From a virus: a stretch of 64,000 nt of DNA. The notes below the pieces were generated by a model. That model was not told the origin of the DNA and made no database searches. It worked only from the letters and a program-made list of their open reading frames with translations. The position numbers and the translations under genes were made by a program. The stretch spans positions 25,960-89,959 of the IMG/VR virus record IMGVR_UViG_3300020202_000066, one strand, 5' to 3'. Positions 27,724 through 35,855 of this stretch are shown one piece after another (positions within the stretch are counted from its first letter, which is position 1; each line of letters begins with the position of its first letter).

Positions 27724-28670
27724 GGAGACCTCCCGGTCGACCGGCGGCGCGGCACCTGGGGGTTGCAGGTGTTCCAGCCTCGGGTCGATCCGAGGGGCAC
27801 TGTACACGCTTCGACGTCGAGTCAAGCGGACCCGCGAGAAACCACCGGGCGAGGTATGACTCGGTGAGTCAAGACGACCCGCGCGCAGGCGCGCGCGCAC
27901 GTGGGGAGGGGGGAATTCCAAGATGTTGCCCGCAACTTCACATGAAGCGGCCGGTCGTTTCCTCCCCTCTCTTCTCCACGCGCGCGCGAGTACTACTAGC
28001 GAGCTGAGTCCCCACTCGGCCGAAGAGAATCCGAGGGCCCGGTCGGGCTCGTGGCGTGCCCTCCCTCTTGGGCTTCCCGCTTCCTGCGCCGCTCTCCGCC
28101 CCTCCCGGCCGGCTTTCTCCCGCTCCTGCCCTCGCCCGCCCCTCCCGCTCCGCTCGGCTTCGCCCTCGCTCCTGGCCGTCGTTTCAGCTCCGCCCGACGG
28201 ACCCGGTACGGGGGATCGGACCCCCTCCGGGTCCCTTGCCCTTCCGCTTCCCATCTAGGTTTCCGCGGGTTTCATAGCGCCACTTTGTGCACGCTGAAAC
28301 CAAGTGCTCTCACGGTGCTCCTGTTCTGCCCGGCCGGCCGGTCTCCGGATGCACCTCTGCCTGGTCTGTCTTGCGCGGGTGGTTGTCGTTCCCTCTCCGA
28401 CCGGAAACGCGCAGTTGAGGGACGGGGATGGGGGCGAGAAAAGTGCGCGCATGGGTTGCGAGGGGGGTCAGAGCTGCTAGGGTCCGGGATGTGGGCGGTC
28501 TGGCCGGGACCGCCGCTGGTGGGGGGAGCGGACCGCGGTTGCTTGGCCGCGGAGGGCAGGGGATGCGCGCAGTGGGGCTTTCGCGGGGTGGGGTTCCTCG
28601 CGGAGTCGTTCGCTGTGTGCCGCTGGTCCCGATGCCCTTGAGCCCGGCTGTCGTCCTGACGGGAGGCCCT
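27724..28670. other. Large region without a supportable gene
   Basis: No frame here has coding-like composition. Contents: a weak minus-strand promoter for the HTH gene (TTGACT 27820-27825, TACAGT 27799-27804, 15-base spacer), CG-alternating runs near 27877-27900 and 27978-27990, a strongly C/T-rich plus strand at about 28050-28220, and an interrupted palindrome GGTTTCA/TGAAACC at 28268-28301. A small RNA, replication origin or packaging-related site could lie here. Confidence 0.5.
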
Positions 28671-29030
28671 GTGACTGAGCCTGTGGTGATCGCGCAGCAG
28701 AGTGATCGATCCGCGGAGGAGTACAACGACCCCGACACGAAGCGCTACGTCGTCGGAGTCGTGCGCGAGGTCCTGTGTCAGGCCGGGTCCATCCTCGGTG
28801 AGGTGGCGCTCGCGGCTGACCGGCTCGATGTCGTGGTGGACGGCATCGCCTGTGGGAACAGCCTCCTCGACGACCTGAAGAAGCTCGGGGACGGGGCGGC
28901 GGACATGACGGCCGCGGGGGCTGCTGCGAGGGACCACGCGGCGACCATCGTCGCCCAGATCGTGGCGTTCTTCCACATGACGAAGCGGGACTTCGCTCCC
29001 GTGACCCCCGCGCCGCTGAGGAGCCTCTGA
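28671..29030 (+). CDS. Hypothetical protein, 119 aa
   Basis: GTG with GGGAGG upstream. Largely helical (VVGVVREVLCQAGSILGEV; LLDDLKKLGDGAAD; HAATIVAQIVAFF). First gene of a rightward operon. Unrecognised. Confidence 0.6.
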   Translation: MTEPVVIAQQSDRSAEEYNDPDTKRYVVGVVREVLCQAGSILGEVALAADRLDVVVDGIACGNSLLDDLKKLGDGAADMTAAGAAARDHAATIVAQIVAFFHMTKRDFAPVTPAPLRSL

Positions 29031-29452
29031 TGTCGGAGGTCGTCGACCTCGCCCGGGTGCGCTCTGTGACGCGGCTCCGCTACGAGCTCGCGATCGCCGC
29101 GGGGCGTGTGCTCGGAGCTGTGCTCGCGCTCCGGTGGGACCGCCTCGACCTGTACGAGGCATGCGAGGCGGGCATCGTCCGGGTGAAGGTCACCAGCGGC
29201 GACGCGATGGTCACGCTGCAGACCTTTCGGCCGACGCGGATGCACATCCTCGCGGAGAGCACCGACATCGGAGGACCTACCGGGAACGAGGTGGACAGCG
29301 TGCCAGCCGACAGCCTCGAGGTGGGCATCGGTCTGGTGATGCTTACCCAGCTGGCCGTGCTCCGGAAGTCCGCGATGGAGCCACGGAGGAGTGCGCTGGG
29401 GGATGAGCTCAGGCGGATCATCCGGCGCGGGAAGGTGGCTGTCGGTGGGTAA
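29030..29452 (+). CDS. Hypothetical protein, 140 aa
   Basis: ATG overlapping the preceding stop by one base. Alpha/beta content (LYEACEAGIVRVKVTSGDAM; MHILAEST) with a basic C-terminus. No motif recognised. Confidence 0.6.
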   Translation: MSEVVDLARVRSVTRLRYELAIAAGRVLGAVLALRWDRLDLYEACEAGIVRVKVTSGDAMVTLQTFRPTRMHILAESTDIGGPTGNEVDSVPADSLEVGIGLVMLTQLAVLRKSAMEPRRSALGDELRRIIRRGKVAVGG

Positions 29453-29846
29453 GAGTCCCTACTGGCTCAGGAGCGGGTCACTGCGTCACGGGTCGGCTCG
29501 CCTTGATGCTGAGGGGTTGCCGCCTGAACCGATCGGTGCCGGCGCCGACGAGTGGCCGAAGTGTCGCAAGTGCTCCCGGCGGATGCCGGAGGGACGCTTC
29601 GGTTTCTGCTCCAACCGCTGCTCGATGCTCTACCACCAGTGTGGCTTCAACGCCTCCCACAAGCGGCCGATGGTGCGGGCCTTCTTCGAGAAGGTGGCGA
29701 GCCTGATCGAGTCGGATATGCCGCCGGCGGTCCGAGCTGCTCTCGAAGAGTTCCTCGCGGAGCACAAGGGCGCTGCATGGTCGGGGTTCGAGAGCTGGTT
29801 CACTGAAGAGCTGTGCCGCCGCATCACCGGCCGTAGGAGGGTCTGA
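29445..29846 (+). CDS. Zinc-finger-like protein, 133 aa
   Basis: GTG overlapping the previous stop. The central WPKCRKCSRRMPEGRFGFC with SNRCSMLYHQC has the spacing of a treble-clef or FCS-type zinc finger. The remainder is helical (AFFEKVASLIESDMPP). Function unknown. Confidence 0.62.
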   Translation: MGKSPYWLRSGSLRHGSARLDAEGLPPEPIGAGADEWPKCRKCSRRMPEGRFGFCSNRCSMLYHQCGFNASHKRPMVRAFFEKVASLIESDMPPAVRAALEEFLAEHKGAAWSGFESWFTEELCRRITGRRRV

Positions 29847-29849
29847 GCT

Positions 29850-30257
29850 GTGGAGATCGTCAATGCCCGGCGCGGGCAGAACCCGTTCGCCGGCTACGCT
29901 GGCCAGTGGATCCTCCTCTACCAGGATCCGGGGTTCCGGCTCCCGTTCTGCTTCTGGGACGAGACGCGGCAGCGCATCCCCACCTTCAAGTCGAAGGACG
30001 ACGGCATTCGTGCGATGCAGTACCACGCCGTCTCTCGCGGCTTCTGGGCTATCTACGGCCGGTACGAACCCAAGTTGGTTCAGTACGAGAGCATGAAGGA
30101 GTTCGCGGACTACTACCACCAGATGCACTACACGCTGGAGATCCCCGTGGTCTGGTTCGGCTCCGTCGCCGAGATGGACGAGGTCGCCGAGTGCCGCCGG
30201 CTGATCACGCCCGGTGTGGTCCCGACGATGACAGGACTCATGGCGGTGGGCGAGTGA
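29850..30257 (+). CDS. Hypothetical protein, 135 aa
   Basis: GTG start. Aromatic-rich protein (GQWILLYQDPGFRLPFCFWDE; HAVSRGFWAIYGRYEP; FADYYHQMHY). No family recognised. The stop overlaps the next start. Confidence 0.6.
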   Translation: MEIVNARRGQNPFAGYAGQWILLYQDPGFRLPFCFWDETRQRIPTFKSKDDGIRAMQYHAVSRGFWAIYGRYEPKLVQYESMKEFADYYHQMHYTLEIPVVWFGSVAEMDEVAECRRLITPGVVPTMTGLMAVGE

Positions 30258-30385
30258 CCCGCCACGAGGGTGATCCGGAGCTTGTGCGTGACGCCCGAGC
30301 CCTAGCCCTGTCCTTCGTCGCACTCATCCTGACCATCCTGACCGTGGCGCTGTGGTGCGCAGCGTTGCCTATCCCGGCGGTCTGA
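30254..30385 (+). CDS. Membrane microprotein, 43 aa
   Basis: GTG overlapping the upstream TGA. A charged N-terminus is followed by one transmembrane helix (ALSFVALILTILTVALWCAA). Confidence 0.55.
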   Translation: MTRHEGDPELVRDARALALSFVALILTILTVALWCAALPIPAV

Positions 30386-30386
30386 C

Positions 30387-31013
30387 GTGGGACGCCCGCG
30401 CACCCGCAAGCCCAAGACCTGCACGGCCTGCGGCCAGGTGTTCGAGGACAGGACGAAGGCCGGCGACCGCCGGCGGTGCCGCCTGCCCGGGTGCGGCTGG
30501 AAGTGCACCTGCTACTACTGCAAGGCGCCCTTCGTGAGCCACGGTCCTCGTCCGCCGACGATCTGTCGCGCGGAGGAGTGCCAGCTGAAGTACAAGCGCA
30601 ACCGGCAGCGCGCCTACTACCGGCGGCCGGAGAACGTCGAGAAGGTCAAGGGCTGGTGGGCGAACGCCCGCGCCAAGGCGCTGGCGGCCGCGAAGGCGAA
30701 GCAGGCAGAGCTCGCGAAGAAGGGGATCAAGAAGTGCCTGACTGCGATCCGTGACCCGAGCTACCCCTACGTCGACAAGCGCAAGAAGCGGCGCCGGGAC
30801 CGGGTCTGCGAGAACTACAAGATGGGCTGGTGCTACGCCGTGAAGCCCGAAGCCCGGTGCCCGCTCCGCCAGGCGGACCGGCCGGGATGTTCGATGTTCA
30901 AGCCGACGTCTGAGTGGCTCGCGAAACAGAAGCCCGCGCCGGACGTACCGCCGAAGAAGGCTAGAACGCCAGACGAGCCTGGTACTGGATCAGCTCCGGC
31001 ATCGGATACGTGA
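30387..31013 (+). CDS. Cys-rich basic protein, 208 aa
   Basis: GTG start one base after the previous stop. The N-terminal CTACGQVFEDRT with CRLPGCGWKC and CYYC resembles tandem zinc knuckles; the middle is Lys/Ala-rich and a second CENYKMGWC...CPLRQ cluster follows. It is probably nucleic-acid binding. Its last 53 bases overlap the convergent tail gene on the other strand. Confidence 0.6.
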   Translation: MGRPRTRKPKTCTACGQVFEDRTKAGDRRRCRLPGCGWKCTCYYCKAPFVSHGPRPPTICRAEECQLKYKRNRQRAYYRRPENVEKVKGWWANARAKALAAAKAKQAELAKKGIKKCLTAIRDPSYPYVDKRKKRRRDRVCENYKMGWCYAVKPEARCPLRQADRPGCSMFKPTSEWLAKQKPAPDVPPKKARTPDEPGTGSAPASDT

Positions 31014-31344
31014 TCCCGCTGCCGTAGTCCAAGACGATCTCTGCCTCGTACAGGCCGGGGTCGACCAGATCGGTGGCGGCCCAGTCGTAGTGGGCGAGCC
31101 CGCCGACCGCGTTGTCCACGTCCATCTCGGTGTCGTCGGCGTTGATCACCGTTGTGTCGCCGGCGCGGCGGAGCTTGAAATGCGGCGTGATGCTGGTGAG
31201 GTTCAGCGCTGTCCCGTCCGGGTTCGTGAACGCGAACTCCTGTCGCGGGCGCCTGGCTCCGGTGACGATCGGGATGACCACACTGCGGAAGTCTGCGCCC
31301 ACGGTCAGGACCTTCGTGGTGAGCCGGATCTCGATCGCGCTCAT
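30961..31344 (-). CDS. BppU-like tail/fibre domain protein, 127 aa
   Basis: Reads FAFTNPDGTALNLTSITPHF, KLRRAGDTTVINAD, HYDWAATDLVDPGLYEAEI. This is the pattern of the small beta-sandwich domain found at the N-terminus of BppU-type baseplate and fibre proteins. It is the last gene of the structural operon and probably a virion protein. The start overlaps the stop of the response-regulator-like gene. Confidence 0.6.
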   Translation of the reverse strand: MSAIEIRLTTKVLTVGADFRSVVIPIVTGARRPRQEFAFTNPDGTALNLTSITPHFKLRRAGDTTVINADDTEMDVDNAVGGLAHYDWAATDLVDPGLYEAEIVLDYGSGITYPMPELIQYQARLAF

Positions 31345-32153
31345 TGAGGCCTCCGGTCCAGCCGGTCAAGGATCCGCTGGACGTCCCGTCCCATCCGCTC
31401 GACCTTCGCCTTGATCTCGGGCACACCTTGGACGACGGCAACGCGCTCGATGATCTGATCGCGGCACGTCGAGCCGAGCCACATTAGCGATGCGCCCAGC
31501 ACGGTCACGAGGCTCCAGAGCAGGAAGTCCCGACCTGCCCACCATGCCTTCGCGAGCGCCGGAAGGGTCATCCCTGCGATCTGCTGCTTCGCCGTGCTCA
31601 CTGACTTGGCCAGCTGGAGAACCTCTTGATCTCGGACTGCTGCGCCGTTGTTGACCTGCCTCACGGTGCTGGAGATCAGCTCACTCAGGCTCTCGATGCC
31701 GCCGGAGACGTCGGCGAATCCCTTGCGAGTTTCCTCGACAAACGCGTCGAGCCCCTTCTGGATGCTGTCGATCCGGTAGGCGGTGTCCGCGTCCATCATC
31801 GCCTTGCGCACGATGCCGACGAAGCTGTAGCTGTCCCCAACCAGCTGAGGCTTGTAGAACACCGGCAGATGACGCGGCGCGCGGAAGTGTTGGTCCGCAG
31901 TGAGGAAGATCACACGGATGGACGGGTGGTGCTCGATGATCCAGGCCGCGAGCGCCTCCCCATTCATCCCTGGGAGGGTTACGTCGGCGACCACGACGCT
32001 GATGGAGTTGCGCTTCAGCCGCTCAATGGCCGCCGCGGCCGTCGGGACACCCTCAGGATGCAGACCGGCCTCAGTGAGGATGTGTTGCATCAGGTCGAGC
32101 ACGTCCTGATCGTCGTCGACTACCAACACTGTGCGCGGGCCGGTGCTGGACAT
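31341..32153 (-). CDS. Response-regulator receiver domain fused to membrane anchor, 270 aa
   Basis: Residues 8-125 are a receiver domain: acidic pair D13-D14 (VLVVDDDQD), phospho-acceptor D57 in VVVADVTLPGMNG, switch T85 in FLTA and K101 in FYKP. A helical linker (about 128-190) leads to one transmembrane segment (209-227, DFLLWSLVTVLGASLMWLG) and a short coiled coil. There is no DNA-binding output domain. Such a protein among phage tail genes is unusual. It may sense host phosphorelay state or act in lysis or lysogenic signalling. Confidence 0.82.
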   Translation of the reverse strand: MSSTGPRTVLVVDDDQDVLDLMQHILTEAGLHPEGVPTAAAAIERLKRNSISVVVADVTLPGMNGEALAAWIIEHHPSIRVIFLTADQHFRAPRHLPVFYKPQLVGDSYSFVGIVRKAMMDADTAYRIDSIQKGLDAFVEETRKGFADVSGGIESLSELISSTVRQVNNGAAVRDQEVLQLAKSVSTAKQQIAGMTLPALAKAWWAGRDFLLWSLVTVLGASLMWLGSTCRDQIIERVAVVQGVPEIKAKVERMGRDVQRILDRLDRRPQ

Positions 32154-32178
32154 GGTCTAGGCCCTCCGGGGATGCGCG

Positions 32179-32610
32179 CTACTGGTTCATACCGCGGCCC
32201 GTGAACACAGCCGCCGCGGCGTCGTTGTTCGTGATCCGGTACTTGCCCCACCCGGATGGAAGGAGCTGGAGGTCTGACCCGCCCTGTGCGGTGTTGATGG
32301 TGATGGTGTTGACGGCAGTGGTGCCAGCGGCGCTGGTCGCGGCCCACTTCGTGAAAGGGCCCGCCTGCGAGTTTGACTGCAGCACCTCGATCGTTACGTT
32401 GACGCTCCCCACGGTCGTGACGACCCAGTCCACGCCGTGGATCGTCGAGTCGCCGATGTAGAACGGCTGCGTGGTCGTGGCTGACGTGCCGGCCGCGACA
32501 TACTGGCTAGTGAAGAGCCGGTCGATAGACGGGGCGTAGACCTTCGAGTGAGCGCTGCTGACGGCCGGCAGCGCGCAGAGCAGGAGTGCAATCAGCAGCC
32601 ACCGCGTCAT
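32179..32610 (-). CDS. Exported small structural-type protein, 143 aa
   Basis: The ATG at 32610 was chosen for GGGAGGGTGCG and because it gives a clean signal peptide (MTRWLLIALLLCALPAVSSA). An earlier ATG at 32661 also has a ribosome-binding site. The mature part is beta-rich (VNVTIEVLQSNSQAGPF; WGKYRITNND), like fibre-tip domains. Confidence 0.6.
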   Translation of the reverse strand: MTRWLLIALLLCALPAVSSAHSKVYAPSIDRLFTSQYVAAGTSATTTQPFYIGDSTIHGVDWVVTTVGSVNVTIEVLQSNSQAGPFTKWAATSAAGTTAVNTITINTAQGGSDLQLLPSGWGKYRITNNDAAAAVFTGRGMNQ

Positions 32611-32675
32611 CGCACCCTCCCTTTCGATGGTGTAGCACTGGGCGAACTTCTTGGACTTCATCGCTCAACCTCTCT

Positions 32676-33887
32676 TCAGTGCAACGGCCGGATGACGATC
32701 CGCTCGCGTACCAGAGTGTTGCCTGCCGCGGCATCGCCCCACTGCACCGCTACGCCGAGGTTCTTGGCGGTGGTGGTGTCCGCGGCGGTGCTTCCGCGCT
32801 TGGATCGGCCCGCGTCGCCTGTCCCATTGGTGATCGAGCCTGAGAGGCTGCCCGCTACCGTGCCGCTCGCACCTACCGCTCGAAACTCAACGAGCCCCTT
32901 CACCGACCACGCCGCATCGGTCAAACTTGCGTCCACATCGAAGGCGGGGGTTCGCGCAACGACGGTGCTCCCGTACATCAGCGCAAATGTGATGCTCGTT
33001 GGCGATGCGCTCGTAGAGAGCTTTCCGGATGCGAGGATCTCCCACGCTTGGCCCAACACTGCCGACGATGCTGCCAGCGAGAGCGTCGGGGTCAGCATCG
33101 TCTCCGTGGTAGTGTTGGCGATCGGGCTCGTGTCGTCGGTGCTGACGTACTTGTCGGCCCGGAGGGCAAGGATCCCGCTCCATGCGGAGTAGCTCCCAGT
33201 GCCGGTGAGTGCGCTGATCGTCGGCGCATCGGCGTCGACCTCGATCGTGATGATCAAGTCTGTCGGCGATCCTGGTGTCGTGCGTCGCACCAACAAGATT
33301 GCGTCGTGAGAGGCGTTCGACTTAAGAACGAGGGCGAAGTCACCTGCGCCATTGTAGTCGTTGAAGCCAGCGTCAGAGATCGGCGGGATGGTGCGGTACT
33401 CGTCTGCCGTGAGATCCATCCGCACTGAGAAGACGTAGGACTTCGCAGCCGCCAGTGCGCTTCCGCCGGCGGGGGGCGCGATAGACACTCGAAGCGTCTG
33501 TCCACCGAAATTGTGGACGAAGTTGGCTACGAACGCATAGTCGTCGGTGTTGCCTCCGAGCGTTCTGCTGTACTTCACGATGCGCTTCGTGCCCACGATG
33601 GTGACCACACCGTCGGAATTTGTGATGTCAGCATAGGCGCCAGCCGGCCCGGTTGATCCGGTTGATCCGGTTGCACCCGTCGCGCCCGTGGCTCCGGCAG
33701 AGCCAGCGGGGCCTGCTGAACCTGCCGCGCCGGTGCTTCCGGTTGCGCCTGTGGATCCCGTCGCGCCCGTGGCTCCCGTAGCACCGGTAGCTCCGGTCGC
33801 GCCGATACCACCGCCGGCCCCAGCTCCCGCCCAGCCGAATGCGGAGGAGTGAAGGACGAGGAGCAGAACTGCCGTGCGGATTCTCAT
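32676..33887 (-). CDS. Collagen-like fibre protein with signal peptide, 403 aa
   Basis: Signal peptide [18 protein letters not shown], then about 75 residues of G-x-x triplets ([10 protein letters not shown] type), as in collagen-like phage fibre stalks that form triple helices. The C-terminal 300 residues are beta-rich, probably the receptor-facing part. ATG after GGAGG. Sec signals are not expected on virion fibres; see findings. Confidence 0.8.
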   Translation of the reverse strand: MRIRTAVLLLVLHSSAFGWAGAGAGGGIGATGATGATGATGATGSTGATGSTGAAGSAGPAGSAGATGATGATGSTGSTGPAGAYADITNSDGVVTIVGTKRIVKYSRTLGGNTDDYAFVANFVHNFGGQTLRVSIAPPAGGSALAAAKSYVFSVRMDLTADEYRTIPPISDAGFNDYNGAGDFALVLKSNASHDAILLVRRTTPGSPTDLIITIEVDADAPTISALTGTGSYSAWSGILALRADKYVSTDDTSPIANTTTETMLTPTLSLAASSAVLGQAWEILASGKLSTSASPTSITFALMYGSTVVARTPAFDVDASLTDAAWSVKGLVEFRAVGASGTVAGSLSGSITNGTGDAGRSKRGSTAADTTTAKNLGVAVQWGDAAAGNTLVRERIVIRPLH

Positions 33888-33914
33888 AGCGCCTCCATCC
33901 CCCCGGGGTTCCAA

Positions 33915-34313
33915 CTACTGGTCCACTCGGTTTTCGGTGATGTCAATCTGAACCGTCGTGTCCGCGCCGTTGCCCGCATCGTCCGTGACTCGCACTCGGA
34001 TCAATGGGAGCCACGTGTCCGGGATGTTGACTGCGTGCGGACTAGAGTCCGAGATCGTGATGAGAGCTCCTTGGACTTCCAGCTCCGGGGTCAGTGCTGT
34101 GTACTTTGTATCCGTGTCGGCGGTCGCACCCTCGACGAAGACCTTCAGGGCGGGGCTCGATCCGGCAGCCTTGATCCAGAGGGACATCTTCCCGATGCCC
34201 CGCTTGTGCCGGAAAGGAGTGCTTTTGATGTTCTGGCTGGCGCCCGGCACAGCAGTGCCGGCGGGCAGCAGCGTCTTGACGTTGTACTCAAGGTCGAGCA
34301 GGTCAACGGCCAT
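33915..34313 (-). CDS. Tail/fibre-associated protein, 132 aa
   Basis: ATG after GGAGGAGCC. Beta-rich (GKMSLWIKAAGSSPALKVF; LPLIRVRVTDDAG), with no signal peptide. Probably a small structural protein of the fibre module by position; family not recognised. Confidence 0.6.
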   Translation of the reverse strand: MAVDLLDLEYNVKTLLPAGTAVPGASQNIKSTPFRHKRGIGKMSLWIKAAGSSPALKVFVEGATADTDTKYTALTPELEVQGALITISDSSPHAVNIPDTWLPLIRVRVTDDAGNGADTTVQIDITENRVDQ

Positions 34314-34326
34314 GGCTCCTCCGTGA

Positions 34327-35133
34327 CTAGCGGTTCTGGCCCGCGTCCCGCACCGTGCCGGCGTATGGAATCGTGACCGCGAGCATCGTGGTGTCCCGCA
34401 CGACGGTCTCCGCGTAGCCTCCGACGATGCCGTGACCCCAGCGGGCGAAGCTGCAGTCCTTGAACAACGCGGAGGTCTCGCCAGCGCCGCCTGCATTGAC
34501 CCACGCGCCGTACGTCCCGGATCTGGTGACAGCCAGCGAGAACGAGCAGTCGGAGACCACGGTGCCGCCGGCACGATCCAGATGCAGGCCGACAACCTCG
34601 CCGCCCGCCGGTACCGTCATGCCCACCACGGAGCAGTGCTCGACCCGCATTCCGGGGCCAATCGCCTTGAACCCCATCGGGCGCGTCGAGCTGGCGAGTG
34701 TGGATCCGCCGGCGTCACTCACGGTGCAGTCACGGATGCGCCCGGCGCGACCATCGATCCAGAGACCGAGGTACGTTGGGGTGACCGAGAGGTTCGCCAT
34801 CTCGTGACCTGATCCGCCGAGATACCCGCAGCAGTAGAAGCCGCGAATCGAGCCATTGCGGACGCGCACGTTGGTGCGGCCGGAACACCACACGCCGAAA
34901 GCGATCGTGCCGGTACCGGCGTTGCCGACGAGCGCGTGGCCGCCGAGATCCAGCGTCACGTCGTTGGCGGCAATGACAACCGCATGTCCGGTGGCGTGCG
35001 GATAGGAGAGTGTGGAGGCAAGGCGGTACTCGCCCGGAGCCGAGATGCTGACGGGGAGGCTCGCGATCTGGATGGGCGCGGCGATGGCGCCTGCCGAGAG
35101 CAGCGCGATCAGCGCCAGGTGGAGCAGCCGCAT
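34327..35133 (-). CDS. Right-handed beta-helix protein with signal peptide, 268 aa
   Basis: Signal peptide MRLLHLALIALLSAGAIA. The rest shows repeating strands with conserved asparagine or cysteine turns (DVTLDLGGHALVG; NVRVRNGSIRGF; MRVEHCSVVGM; TVVSDCSFSL; ALFKDCSFARWG), as in parallel beta-helices of phage tailspikes and polysaccharide lyases. It could bind or cut surface glycans. No catalytic residues can be fixed. Confidence 0.75.
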   Translation of the reverse strand: MRLLHLALIALLSAGAIAAPIQIASLPVSISAPGEYRLASTLSYPHATGHAVVIAANDVTLDLGGHALVGNAGTGTIAFGVWCSGRTNVRVRNGSIRGFYCCGYLGGSGHEMANLSVTPTYLGLWIDGRAGRIRDCTVSDAGGSTLASSTRPMGFKAIGPGMRVEHCSVVGMTVPAGGEVVGLHLDRAGGTVVSDCSFSLAVTRSGTYGAWVNAGGAGETSALFKDCSFARWGHGIVGGYAETVVRDTTMLAVTIPYAGTVRDAGQNR

Positions 35134-35145
35134 AGCGCCGCCTCC

Positions 35146-35268
35146 TCAGTAGTCGATCACCACCGTGGTGAGGATGACTTCCTGAGTGACCTCGGTGACG
35201 ATGGACTCAACTGTAGCCGCGGACACGACGACTTCCTGAGTCACCGTCGTCTCGATGATCGCTGACAT
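35146..35268 (-). CDS. Very small Val/Thr-rich protein, 40 aa
   Basis: Consists of two similar units (TTVTQEVVVS and TEVTQEVILT). It follows the holin-like gene closely. Weak ribosome-binding site; position in the operon supports it. Confidence 0.42.
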   Translation of the reverse strand: MSAIIETTVTQEVVVSAATVESIVTEVTQEVILTTVVIDY

Positions 35269-35277
35269 TCAGATTCA

Positions 35278-35754
35278 CTACGCAGCTGGTGAGGGTGGCT
35301 TGGGTACCCCGATGCCGGGGCTCTGCGGTTGGGCGGCTTTGAGCCGAGCGTGGATCGCCAGCGCTAGGCTATCCAGCATCTCCTGGCTGAAGGCCGGTAC
35401 CGCTGGAGTCGACTGCGTTGCAGGCAGCGAGGCCTTCTCCATCTCCCGTCGATGCGTCCATTCTGCGAGAGCCTTGACGTCGAAGCTGGGAGGGCGAGCC
35501 TTGCCGAGGGCTCGCCAGAGGTCGTCGGCGTACTTGAGTCCCTTCTCCAGCCAGTCGTGGTCATCCTCCGGATTCTGGCGTCGGTACTTCGCGACCATGG
35601 CGTAGGCGCCAGCAAGGATGGTCTGGACGTCCTCCTGGAGCTCCTTGTTCTGCAGGTACTTGCCGAGACCCCAGTAGCCGAGGATCGCCAGGACGACGAA
35701 CGCGACGGCGTCCACATGCGCATGTAGAAACGCAAGTACCTGATCGAGAGACAC
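35278..35754 (-). CDS. Holin-like membrane protein (LLH type), 158 aa
   Basis: N-terminal transmembrane helix (VDAVAFVVLAILGYWGLGKY) followed by a long helical region (ELQEDVQTILAGAYAMVAKY) and a Pro-rich tail, the plan of LL-H-type holins. GTG at 35754 fits the GGAGG spacing. Holins form lesions that release endolysin. The call rests on topology. Confidence 0.5.
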   Translation of the reverse strand: MSLDQVLAFLHAHVDAVAFVVLAILGYWGLGKYLQNKELQEDVQTILAGAYAMVAKYRRQNPEDDHDWLEKGLKYADDLWRALGKARPPSFDVKALAEWTHRREMEKASLPATQSTPAVPAFSQEMLDSLALAIHARLKAAQPQSPGIGVPKPPSPAA

Positions 35755-35855
35755 TTGGATCACCTCCGGTCGAGGACAAGCGTTCGGGGGGCGAACTCTA
35801 TCTCATCGCGCCGCTGAGGACGAGGCGCTGTCGATGTAGTCATCGTAGCCGAGAC

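Noticed and set aside
28051-28641. 196-codon plus-strand open frame
   Set aside because: Low-complexity Pro/Arg/Ser/Ala sequence without RBS or motif; follows from the C/T-rich tract.
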